A program made the translations under genes and the position numbers. Positions 26,026-34,044 of a DNA stretch of 64,000 nt are shown piece after piece; position 1 is the first letter of the stretch, and each line of letters starts with the position of its first letter. Origin of the DNA: an uncultured Clostridia bacterium (GTDB lineage: Bacteria; Bacillota; Clostridia; Christensenellales; UBA3700); assembly GCA_947037025.1 (NCBI GenBank), contig CAMQSU010000001.1, positions 1-64,000 of the forward strand, in the 5' to 3' direction. The notes below the pieces were generated by a model that worked only from the letters and a program-made list of their open reading frames with translations, was not told the origin of the DNA and searched no databases.

Positions 26026-27717
26026 ATGCAAAATAAAAAGCAGACTTTACAAGCTATAAAACGTTGGTTAATAACACCTAGTGTTGTTGATATTTCTATG
26101 GCGAATAATAAAGAATATAACAGAATAGAAACTCCGCCAATGGGCTGGTCAAGTCGCAAAGTTTTTGCAGGCGATATCAGCTGCGAAAAGCTGCAAGAAA
26201 TTGCAAAAGCAATGTCAGATAAAGGACTGATTGAATCGGGTTACAATATGATTAATATTGACGATGGTTGGCAGTCAGTGCAGCGTACGCATGAGGATGC
26301 AATAACTGCTGATAAAAGCAAATTCCCTAATGGAATTACTGATTTTATATGCAATTGTAATAAATTAGGTGCGAGTGTAGGTCTTTATGCCGCATGTGGA
26401 GATAGCAGTAAATTAGGACTTATAGGCAGTCAATTCCACGAAGTTGATGATGCAATCACAATTGCAAAAAGTGGTGTTTCTAGATTAAATTATAATTTTA
26501 GTAACCATAGATATGCATCAGTTATTGCCCCTGTAATTAGTGGCATAAATGTGCAGTTATCTAGCGAAAAATGCGGGAAAAGGTCACAAGATGAACACGC
26601 AAAAAATATTATAGAAAGTATTGATAATAATTGCGTGAAAAGTGAGTGGTTAGATTTATCAAAAGGTGAAGTAATTGGGCTTGCAAAAGTTAAAGAAAAT
26701 AAAGCAGAAGATGGTAAATATTTAGTCGTAGGTCTAAGCAAATCAAACGGAAGTTTTAGTATAAAATACAATGCGGAAATTTGCGGAGAATATGATATTT
26801 ATATTGTTGTAAAAGCAAATCATGGTAGAGAAAAAATGATTGTAGTTGCAGCAGATGATATTGAGTATAAAATCATCAATGAGCCCGTGCATGAAAAAGG
26901 TATTTCAACATACTGTTTATCTGCAAAGTTGCACCTTGTGAAAGGGGAAAATACTTTAACTTTTACAAACCCAGTCAGGACAAAAAAAGATAGTGTTAAA
27001 TTATATTATAACCGTATGGCAACAGCACTTAAAAAAGTTGCAAATGATATATCAATTGAAAATAATGCAAGCAAGCCGCCAATCATATATGCAATATGTG
27101 ATAACGGAAAAAGCAAGCCGCATCAATGGGCAAAAGGTGTATGTAACTCATGGGAAACAACACGAAGCATTACGAATAAGTGGGAGCGAATTAAGAGAGT
27201 TTATGTTAAAAATTCCGCACTTTATGCATACGCAAGTGTTGACGGATGGAATGACCCTGATATACTAGAAGTCGGCAATGGAAAGCTTACGAGCGTGCAA
27301 AACAAAGCGCACTTTAGTTTATGGTGCATGATGAATGCACCGCTAATACTTGGCACTGATGTTAGGTATATAAGTGATAGTTTGCTAGAGATAGTGACAA
27401 ATAAACAAATGATAGCAATCAATCAAGACAGGCTAGGCAAGCAAGCGAAAGTTGTGAGGAAAGGTGCAATAGATATGATAGCAAAGCCATTATCTGGCGG
27501 AGATATAGCAGTCTGCATTTTTAACAAAACATCGGTAAAAGGATTTTATAATTTCAGTCTAGCAAGTTTAATTAAGGATGCATACGTTCAATTACCAAAC
27601 AGCAGCAGTTACACCGCGCGAGAAGTGTGGAGTAATAGAGATCAAACAGTAACAAAGAGTCTATGCGGCAGCATTGATAAGGATGATGTACATGTATTCA
27701 TACTATCAGCAAAGTAA
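26026..27717 (+). CDS. GH27-like protein lacking the catalytic nucleophile, with an inserted beta-sandwich domain
   Basis: 563 residues. The GH27 alpha-galactosidase barrel is recognisable in 'PPMGWSS', 'GYNMINIDDGW' and 'WNDPDILEVGNGKLT' (acid/base D412), followed by 'MMNAPLILGTDVR' and a C-terminal beta domain. The nucleophile segment, normally YLKYDNC, reads 'RLNYNFSN': Lys is N155 and the Asp nucleophile is N157. The usual Trp after PPMGWSS is Arg. Between residues about 180 and 345 lies an inserted CBM-like beta-sandwich ('GEYDIYIVVKANHGREKM', 'LVKGENTLTFTNP'). There is no signal peptide. Retaining hydrolysis is unlikely; sugar binding or altered chemistry is inference. GGAGGA precedes the start. 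Confidence 0.85.
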   Translation: MQNKKQTLQAIKRWLITPSVVDISMANNKEYNRIETPPMGWSSRKVFAGDISCEKLQEIAKAMSDKGLIESGYNMINIDDGWQSVQRTHEDAITADKSKFPNGITDFICNCNKLGASVGLYAACGDSSKLGLIGSQFHEVDDAITIAKSGVSRLNYNFSNHRYASVIAPVISGINVQLSSEKCGKRSQDEHAKNIIESIDNNCVKSEWLDLSKGEVIGLAKVKENKAEDGKYLVVGLSKSNGSFSIKYNAEICGEYDIYIVVKANHGREKMIVVAADDIEYKIINEPVHEKGISTYCLSAKLHLVKGENTLTFTNPVRTKKDSVKLYYNRMATALKKVANDISIENNASKPPIIYAICDNGKSKPHQWAKGVCNSWETTRSITNKWERIKRVYVKNSALYAYASVDGWNDPDILEVGNGKLTSVQNKAHFSLWCMMNAPLILGTDVRYISDSLLEIVTNKQMIAINQDRLGKQAKVVRKGAIDMIAKPLSGGDIAVCIFNKTSVKGFYNFSLASLIKDAYVQLPNSSSYTAREVWSNRDQTVTKSLCGSIDKDDVHVFILSAK

Positions 27718-27840
27718 AAATATTAAATAAAAGACAATAGATTTTAATCATTTAACATACTAAGTACGCTAGATAAAAGAGGTTGCAAAATTCAACAAAG
27801 CATGTAGTCTATGGATATGACAATTAAATGGGGGAAATGT

Positions 27841-28512
27841 ATGAAAAAAATTATGACAAGTGTATCAGTAATAATGATATTAGTATTATCGGTGTTAGGT
27901 CTAGTCGGCTGCACGCCGCTAACGGTAGATAAATATTTGCAGAAAGTAGCAAGCACGGATAATTTCACGATGGAATTTTTATGGAATAATATAGGAACTG
28001 TTACAAAAGACATATACGAGTTTGACAAAAACAAGTTTAGGCGCTTAAGTACTGCCGAGATGGTAACAGAGCGTAACAGTGACGGAGAATACGAAATATT
28101 TAATAAAATATACAACGTATGGTCAAGAGGTAAAACAATGAGCGAAGCGGATTACCTTGAGGCAATTGGATTTGGCAAAGATGGTGGCGGATTTGGTGAT
28201 GAGTTTCAAAACACATACAAAAAGGAAAATATGACCTATGCTAACAAAATTCTTGATCTAGCGGCAACTGACCTTATGGGTTCTTTTGATATGGAAACTG
28301 ATCATTTTTCTCTAAAAAAGGAAAATTATGATTTTATCTTCGGAAAAAACAATTCAAGTGACATAGTAGCGGATATACTGCTTAAGGGCGGAAATATAGT
28401 TTTAACAATGCATCAAGCGAATGTTAAGTTAGTAGTGACATTTTCCAAGCTAGGATCTACCAAAGTTAGCATAACGGATGAGATGAGAAATGCAGAAAGC
28501 TTATATAATTAG
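27841..28512 (+). CDS. hypothetical lipoprotein between two carbohydrate genes
   Basis: 223 residues from the ATG at 27841 (GGGGAAATGT upstream). A signal peptide ends in the lipobox 'GLVGC', so the mature protein is probably membrane-anchored outside. The remainder is mixed alpha/beta with 'TMEFLWNNIGTVTKDIYEFD' and 'LLKGGNIVLTMHQANVKLVV', reminiscent of small outer-surface lipoproteins. No named family is recognised. It lies between the GH27-like and GH13 genes, suggesting a linked carbohydrate role, which is not proven. Confidence 0.8.
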   Translation: MKKIMTSVSVIMILVLSVLGLVGCTPLTVDKYLQKVASTDNFTMEFLWNNIGTVTKDIYEFDKNKFRRLSTAEMVTERNSDGEYEIFNKIYNVWSRGKTMSEADYLEAIGFGKDGGGFGDEFQNTYKKENMTYANKILDLAATDLMGSFDMETDHFSLKKENYDFIFGKNNSSDIVADILLKGGNIVLTMHQANVKLVVTFSKLGSTKVSITDEMRNAESLYN

Positions 28513-28596
28513 CAGTATATACAATCTTTTCAAGAGGAAATAGAATATAATGATAAAAATGCTAAGCAATAAATAATATTGCAGTAGGAGGCAACT

Positions 28597-30450
28597 TTGC
28601 AATTCAGATATAACAGTAGAGATTTATCACACAAAAACCCTTTCGGAGCGGTCGAGGCAGGTAGCACTGTAAGCATATCAATCACGGCCAGAGATGGCTT
28701 GTTTGTGCATGCAGTGAGCATAATTGTGTCAAAAGATGATGGAGAGGAATACTATATCCCAATGCCATTTGAATGCAAAAATGGCGAGTGGAGCAAGTTT
28801 AGTGGAGAGGTATTTCTAGATACAGCAGGATTATATTGGTACAGGTTCTCCGTTTTAACAGAGCACGGAGAGATAATTCTATCGCGTGGAGCGGATAACA
28901 ATATCAGCACTAATGGCGAAAGCTATCAACTTACCGTCTATGACAAAAATTATGTAACGCCTGATCATATGAAAGGCGGTGTAATTTATCATGTATTTGT
29001 AGATAGATTTAACCGTGGCACGGATAAAGATGCAATTTGGAATAAAACGGGAGTACTCAAGAATTGGAGCGATGCGGTTACAATCGTAGATAGCGACGGA
29101 GTTTTCAGGGCGAACGATTTTTACGGCGGCAATTTAGAGGGTATAACGGAAAAACTTCCATACTTTAAGGAGTTAGGAGTAACGTTGTTATATCTATCGC
29201 CAATTTTCAAGTCAGGCTCTAACCACAGATACGACACAGGCGACTACATGATGATTGATGAACTTCTTGGCAGCGAAAAGTCATTCAAAAGACTGATTGA
29301 TCAAGCAAAAGCAGTCGGGATCGGTGTAATGTTAGATGGAGTATTCAATCACACAGGCAGTGACAGCTTGTACTTTAATAAGCTAGGAACATACCCAGAA
29401 GTTGGCGCATATGGTGGCAAAACTTCTAAATATTATAAGTGGTTCAACTTTTCAAAATTCCCTAACGAATATAATTGTTGGTGGGGAATCACAGTAACGC
29501 CAACGGTCAACAAATCAAATGCAGGATACCGCAAGTTTATACTTGGCGAAGGCGGAGTAATTGACAAGTGGACAAAGTTAGGACTTGCAGGCTGGAGATT
29601 AGATGTTGTTGATGAATTAGATATCAAGCTAGTTACAGAAATCCGCAACTCTAGCAAAAGAGTGGACAAGAATGTTGCAGTAATAGGAGAGGTATGGGAG
29701 GACGCATCGTCAAAGATAGCGTACAGTGAGAGACGCCCATATTTACTAGGAAAGCAATTAGATGGCGTTATGAATTATCCATATAAGGAAGCGATAATCA
29801 AGTTTGCAAGAGACAACAATGCGGAGGATTTCATATCACGGACAATGACGATATATGAAAATTATCCACTGCAAGCACTTAATTGTTGCATGACGTTTTT
29901 AGGAACGCATGACACAGTGAGGGCAATCAATAGTCTAGCAGATAGAGATATTTCACATACAAGCAAAGCGGATAGATTGCATATTGACCTAACTGCTGAC
30001 GAGCGAAACCTTGCAAAGCATAGGTTAAAGGTCGCAACAGTATTGCAATATATGCTTCCGGGCGTGCCGTCAATTTATTATGGTGACGAGATAGGACTTG
30101 AAGGATATGAAGACCCTATCAACAGAAAGCCATTCCCGTGGGACAACATGGATGAAGAATTGCGAGCACATTATAGCAATCTAGGCGAAATGCGAAAATC
30201 TTGCAGAAACTCAATGAGCGGAAAAATGCAAGTATGGACGCAAGACGGCGCATTGCATATTGTAAGAGAAGGCAGTGAGCAAAAAACTCATGCAATAGTT
30301 AACAATTCTTTCAATGTAGCTAGCGTATGCGGATTATCGGGCGTTGATTTGCTAACTAGCAAAACAATCACACCAGATAGCAGCGTGAATTCCGGCGAGT
30401 ACATTATTGTAATAGAAAGCAGCAAAGGCAAAACGCAAAACAAAAAGTAA
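28597..30450 (+). CDS. GH13 alpha-amylase family enzyme (neopullulanase/cyclomaltodextrinase-like)
   Basis: 617 residues. An N-terminal Ig-like beta domain (about 1-110) precedes the (beta/alpha)8 barrel. Conserved regions are 'DGVFNHTG', 'GWRLDVVDEL' (nucleophile Asp), 'VIGEVWEDA' (acid/base Glu) and 'FLGTHDTVRA' (transition-state Asp). 'PGVPSIYYGDEIGLEGYEDP' follows. There is no signal peptide, so it should act on imported malto-oligosaccharides. The start is TTG at 28597, chosen because TAGGAGGC lies five nt upstream and no ATG is nearby. It is the third gene of the carbohydrate cluster. Confidence 0.94.
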   Translation: MQFRYNSRDLSHKNPFGAVEAGSTVSISITARDGLFVHAVSIIVSKDDGEEYYIPMPFECKNGEWSKFSGEVFLDTAGLYWYRFSVLTEHGEIILSRGADNNISTNGESYQLTVYDKNYVTPDHMKGGVIYHVFVDRFNRGTDKDAIWNKTGVLKNWSDAVTIVDSDGVFRANDFYGGNLEGITEKLPYFKELGVTLLYLSPIFKSGSNHRYDTGDYMMIDELLGSEKSFKRLIDQAKAVGIGVMLDGVFNHTGSDSLYFNKLGTYPEVGAYGGKTSKYYKWFNFSKFPNEYNCWWGITVTPTVNKSNAGYRKFILGEGGVIDKWTKLGLAGWRLDVVDELDIKLVTEIRNSSKRVDKNVAVIGEVWEDASSKIAYSERRPYLLGKQLDGVMNYPYKEAIIKFARDNNAEDFISRTMTIYENYPLQALNCCMTFLGTHDTVRAINSLADRDISHTSKADRLHIDLTADERNLAKHRLKVATVLQYMLPGVPSIYYGDEIGLEGYEDPINRKPFPWDNMDEELRAHYSNLGEMRKSCRNSMSGKMQVWTQDGALHIVREGSEQKTHAIVNNSFNVASVCGLSGVDLLTSKTITPDSSVNSGEYIIVIESSKGKTQNKK

Positions 30451-30736
30451 TTTCTATCAGCGCAGCAAATTATAGTATAATGGATGTATATAGAATCAAA
30501 AGAATATATATATTAGTTTATATATATATATTATAAGGGAATTAATATATAGCATTGCAAATGCAATAAAAAACCTATTTTATTGTGATTATATATGATA
30601 TAACAGTTCAAGCAAGATATAAAACCTATAATGATTACGAAAATCTATAGCATCCCCTACTTTAATTGTGATTATGTGTTAAAATTGCGGAAAAATTGAT
30701 AAAAGCATAAAAAACCTAAATATACACCAATATACA

Positions 30737-30765
30737 ATGATGCATAGTGATTATGCATCATTTTT
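30737..30765 (+). terminator. possible weak terminator or leader hairpin
   Basis: ATGATGCATA (30737-30746) pairs perfectly with TATGCATCAT (30752-30761), loop GTGAT, followed by T5. The stem is A/T-rich. It lies upstream of the importer promoter, so it may end transcripts from the GH13 gene. Confidence 0.45.
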
Positions 30766-30793
30766 GCATAAATTCTATAAATTATTAGCAATT

Positions 30794-30831
30794 TATGCAT
30801 AAAATACATTATTTATGAATAATAATACATA
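30794..30831 (+). promoter_or_regulatory. ArgR/AhrC-type boxes upstream of the second amino-acid importer
   Basis: 30814-30831 is an 18-bp match at every defined position to the ARG-box pattern TNTGNATWWWWATNCANA. A second, one-base-shorter copy starts at 30794 (TATGCAT, three A, ATACATT). This suggests arginine-responsive control; no argR is in the window. Confidence 0.5.
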
Positions 30832-30857
30832 AATATCAATAAATATGCACTAAAAGC

Positions 30858-30886
30858 TTGCTATGATGAATAGTATATGATATAGT
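30858..30886 (+). promoter_or_regulatory. sigma-A promoter of the second amino-acid importer
   Basis: TTGCTA (30858-30863), a 17-nt spacer, TATAGT (30881-30886); about 40 nt before the binding-protein gene. Confidence 0.6.
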
Positions 30887-30926
30887 AAGTACATAGAAAG
30901 TAATAAATTTAATGAGGTAAATCAAA

Positions 30927-31775
30927 ATGAAAAAGAAATTAATAATCGGAATGGCTGTAGCTTTAGTAATGAGCATATCAGTAGTAGCACTAGTAGGATG
31001 CGGACCAAAAATAACTGACCCAGTTGCAAACCAAATCACAAACGCAACTGAAGAGAGCTTTGCATTTGCAGTTAAACGAGGCAATGTAGATATGCTAACA
31101 AAGCTAAATGATTTTTTCGCATTAGAGTCAACAACAGCAGCAATTGATGTATCTATGGCGTACCATAGTGGATCATCGGAAACAACAATCGAATATCCTG
31201 ATCTTAGCGACAACACTGGAGTACAGATCAAGATGATAACTGAAGCCGGATTTGCTCCATACGAGTATGTTAAAAATACTGGTGCAGGATCAGTAAACGG
31301 TGTTGCAGGACTTGATGTAGATCTTATGATAATGTTTGCAGAGAAATATAATTACACTCTAAAAGTTGAGAACGGTACTTTTGCTGCAGTTATTCCTACA
31401 GTAGATAAAGACAATTTAAGCATTGCAGCAGCAGGCATGACAGTTACTGATGAAAGAAAAGAAAAAGTTGATTTTGCAACACCATATGTTAAATCAATCC
31501 AGTACATTATATCATCTAAGTCAACAGGCAACTACAAGACTATTGCAGAGCTTAAAGGACTAGAAGTTGGCGTGCAAACTGGCGCGACAGGTCACCTTAT
31601 GATGAAAGATGCAGTTGGAAAAACTGATAAAGGCGTTGAAGGCGAGTTATATGGCACTAAGACAGTAATAAATAACACTGAAAAAATTATGAATGTATAT
31701 CAAGACTTTTTGAATGGAAACATTGACGCAATCATAATTGATAAATTTGTAGCATTAAACCTTATTAAAGGATAA
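30927..31775 (+). CDS. amino-acid ABC transporter substrate-binding lipoprotein, apparently circularly permuted
   Basis: 282 residues with lipobox 'ALVGC' (Cys25). The core is standard: 'FAPYEYV', 'VAGLDVDLMIMFAEKY', 'AAAGMTVTDERKEKVDFATPY', 'LKGLEVGVQTGATGH', 'GNIDAIIIDKFVALNL'. The protein ends right there at residue 282. The closing segment normally found after it (EeyaiAVkKGN.eLL.kiN..L) is instead at residues 42-65 as 'EESFAFAVKRGNVDMLTKLN', just after the signal peptide. The first and last strands are joined through residues about 66-100. The fold should still bind a polar amino acid. It heads an operon with permease and ATPase. Confidence 0.9.
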   Translation: MKKKLIIGMAVALVMSISVVALVGCGPKITDPVANQITNATEESFAFAVKRGNVDMLTKLNDFFALESTTAAIDVSMAYHSGSSETTIEYPDLSDNTGVQIKMITEAGFAPYEYVKNTGAGSVNGVAGLDVDLMIMFAEKYNYTLKVENGTFAAVIPTVDKDNLSIAAAGMTVTDERKEKVDFATPYVKSIQYIISSKSTGNYKTIAELKGLEVGVQTGATGHLMMKDAVGKTDKGVEGELYGTKTVINNTEKIMNVYQDFLNGNIDAIIIDKFVALNLIKG

Positions 31776-31806
31776 ATTAAAAACAAGATAAAATCTAGGA
31801 GAACAT

Positions 31807-32517
31807 ATGAATAACACAGTACTTTTGTCAAGCTTTATGGATTCGTTCAATAAAGTATTTATAGAAGACGATAGATGGAAATCATACCTTGAGGGCATGG
31901 CAGTTACGATTGCCGTGTCCATCTTGGCGATTATAATAGGAGTTGCAATTGGATTAACTGTTGCTATCGTTAAAAACATAAATTTAAACACAGGCAAGCT
32001 AAAAATCCTGAATAAAATCGGCGATTTTTACGTAACAGTAATTAGAGGAATACCAGTAATGGTTCAGCTGTTGTTCATGTATTTTGTAGTGCTTTTTGCA
32101 TTTGATTATAAAATCATAACAGGAGCGATAGTATTTGGTATTAACAGCGGCGCATATGTTGCGGAAATTTTCCGTGGCGGCATCATGTCGATTGATAAAG
32201 GCCAGATGGAAGCGGGCAGATCACTAGGACTTAGTTACGGCAAAACAATGTCAAAAGTAATAGTACCGCAAGCGATGAAAAATGCAATTCCGCCACTTGG
32301 TAACGAGTTTATAGCACTTATCAAGGAGACTGCAATTATTGGTACTATAGGAATAGTTGATATTACTAAAGCAGCAGATGATATTAGGTCGGTAACTTAT
32401 GAGTTTTTCTTGCCATTAGCGGCAGCAGCACTTATGTATCTTGTCATTGTAATGACACTTACAAAGGTTATGAAAATAGTAGAGAGGAGGCTAGGAAAGA
32501 GTGATACGCGTAGTTGA
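31807..32517 (+). CDS. polar amino-acid ABC transporter permease
   Basis: 236 residues, about five membrane segments. '[15 protein letters not shown]', '[15 protein letters not shown]' and the EAA loop '[21 protein letters not shown]' place it in the HisM/GlnP group. A cytoplasmic N-terminal extension of about 28 residues precedes the first helix. AGGAG lies seven nt upstream. The gene overlaps the following ATPase by 17 nt. Confidence 0.94.
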   Translation: MNNTVLLSSFMDSFNKVFIEDDRWKSYLEGMAVTIAVSILAIIIGVAIGLTVAIVKNINLNTGKLKILNKIGDFYVTVIRGIPVMVQLLFMYFVVLFAFDYKIITGAIVFGINSGAYVAEIFRGGIMSIDKGQMEAGRSLGLSYGKTMSKVIVPQAMKNAIPPLGNEFIALIKETAIIGTIGIVDITKAADDIRSVTYEFFLPLAAAALMYLVIVMTLTKVMKIVERRLGKSDTRS

Positions 32518-33754
32518 TTTACACAAGCACTTTGGTGCATTAAAAGTCCTTAACGGGATAGATATTAACATAGAAAAAGGCGAAAAAGTTGCAGTAATAG
32601 GGCCATCAGGCTCAGGAAAATCAACTTTTTTAAGATGTATTAACCTACTAGAGCAGCCTACTGCTGGTCAAATATTCTTTGAAGAAAAAGAGATAACTTA
32701 TTATCAACCACTAAATAAGCTTGGGCTTATAATTGCTGATAAAAAAATACCTCGCCTAAACAAAACAGCGGATAAATATAAAGCAAAGCTAGATATTTTA
32801 GAGGCAAAATTAAGCGAAATAAAAATGACTAATACAAGTATTCCATCACCGGAAATCGGCGAGGGGAATGATAGTCAAAATGATGCAACAGCTGTTGATA
32901 CATCTAGTATTTTAGACAAGCAAGTTATTCGTACAAACAAAAAGATAGCAGCTGTAAAGTCAAAGATGATAGCCGCTACTGTTGAAAGCGAAAGTATACA
33001 AAAGCGTATGGAAATTAACGATAGTGTACTAGGCAAGCCAAAGGTAAAAATCAATGATATAAGGAAAAACATGGGCATGGTATTCCAGCACTTTAACCTT
33101 TTTCCGCATATGACAGTGCTTGATAACATCATCGCAGCGCCAACTGAAAGTCTTAATTATGAAGTGAAAAAAATCATTGCAGATAGTGATTTAACTAAAG
33201 ATTTCATGACAATAGAAAAGCCAATTTTGCAGACAAAAAAAGCCCCTGAAGGGCTTGCAAAAGCGGAGTATTCTATCGCAAATAAAGAGTATTTGCAAGT
33301 AAAAGCTGAGTATGATGCTAAAGTCAAAATCATGGCAACGAAAACAAAAGCGAAGTTGCATGCAAAGATTAAACCGCACGCATTACAGCTACTTGAGCGA
33401 ATAGGACTAACGGAGAAAGCCTTATCATATCCTAACACATTATCAGGCGGACAAAAGCAACGTATCGCAATAATAAGAGCGCTTGCAATGCGACCTGATG
33501 TAATGCTATTTGATGAGCCAACATCAGCGCTTGATCCGGAAATGGTCGGCGAAGTATTAGACCTAATCAAGCAGCTAGCAGAGGAAGGAATGACGATGAT
33601 AATTGTCACTCACGAAATGAACTTTGCAAAAGAAGTAGCAACAAGAGTACTGTTTATGGACGGCGGACTTATAATGGAGGAGAACACTCCACAAGAGTTA
33701 TTCGGCGCGCCAAAGAATGAAAGACTGAAAACATTCTTATCTAAAGTTTTATAA
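32501..33754 (+). CDS. polar amino-acid ABC transporter ATPase with two large insertions
   Basis: 417 residues against about 245 for the family. Walker A is 'GPSGSGKST', Q-loop '[10 protein letters not shown]' (Q196), signature 'LSGGQKQR', Walker B '[14 protein letters not shown]' and the H-loop 'IVTHEM'. Insertion 1 (about 66-185, Lys/Ser-rich, partly coiled-coil) sits immediately before the Q-loop. This is the same place as in the ATPase at 17336, but the sequence differs and there are no cysteines. Insertion 2 (about 217-290) lies in the helical subdomain before 'LLERIGL'. The start is GTG at 32501 with GAGGAGG ten nt upstream. Catalytic motifs are intact. Confidence 0.93.
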   Translation: MIRVVDLHKHFGALKVLNGIDINIEKGEKVAVIGPSGSGKSTFLRCINLLEQPTAGQIFFEEKEITYYQPLNKLGLIIADKKIPRLNKTADKYKAKLDILEAKLSEIKMTNTSIPSPEIGEGNDSQNDATAVDTSSILDKQVIRTNKKIAAVKSKMIAATVESESIQKRMEINDSVLGKPKVKINDIRKNMGMVFQHFNLFPHMTVLDNIIAAPTESLNYEVKKIIADSDLTKDFMTIEKPILQTKKAPEGLAKAEYSIANKEYLQVKAEYDAKVKIMATKTKAKLHAKIKPHALQLLERIGLTEKALSYPNTLSGGQKQRIAIIRALAMRPDVMLFDEPTSALDPEMVGEVLDLIKQLAEEGMTMIIVTHEMNFAKEVATRVLFMDGGLIMEENTPQELFGAPKNERLKTFLSKVL

Positions 33755-33844
33755 AAGCATATAAAGACTATAGCATAAAAAGCAAAGATTATTATGCTAA
33801 ATAGTCACAAAAACATTTTGATAAATCTCTATAAATAAACAATA

Positions 33845-33889
33845 AAAACAGACAGCATGACTTATGTCACGTTGTCTGTTTTGCTTTTT
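33845..33889 (+). terminator. terminator of the second amino-acid importer operon
   Basis: A long imperfect stem (33845-33861 with 33866-33882, one mismatch and one G-T pair) with loop TTAT, followed by GC and five T. Confidence 0.8.
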
Positions 33890-33981
33890 AATAATGTCAA
33901 GCAAACAATATAACGGTGATTAAATTATAAGCTAGCATTAATAAGGATATATATATATTTATATAAATATAGACAAAAGCA

Positions 33982-34010
33982 TTTACATATATATAAAAAA
34001 ATGGTATAAT
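33982..34010 (+). promoter_or_regulatory. sigma-A promoter of the acyl-CoA ligase-tex operon
   Basis: TTTACA (33982-33987), 17 nt, TATAAT (34005-34010); the leader is about 28 nt. Confidence 0.7.
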
Positions 34011-34044
34011 GATACATAATAAACTTATACAGTAAAGGAATTTT

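Larger units (their letters stand above)
30451..30926. other. 476-bp intergenic region with hairpin and ArgR-type site
   Basis: A/T-rich, with no ORF I can support. It holds a perfect 10-bp stem (30737-30746 with 30752-30761) followed by five T, then an ArgR-type box and a sigma-A promoter listed separately. The first 250 bases show nothing else recognisable. Confidence 0.5.

Noticed and set aside
26026-27717. Pseudogene status of the GH27-like gene
   Set aside because: The frame is intact over 563 codons with a strong ribosome binding site and conserved acid/base region; only catalytic-site residues are altered.
30451-30926. Small RNA gene in the gap before the second importer
   Set aside because: There is a hairpin with T5, but I could not define a promoter for an independent transcript upstream of it.
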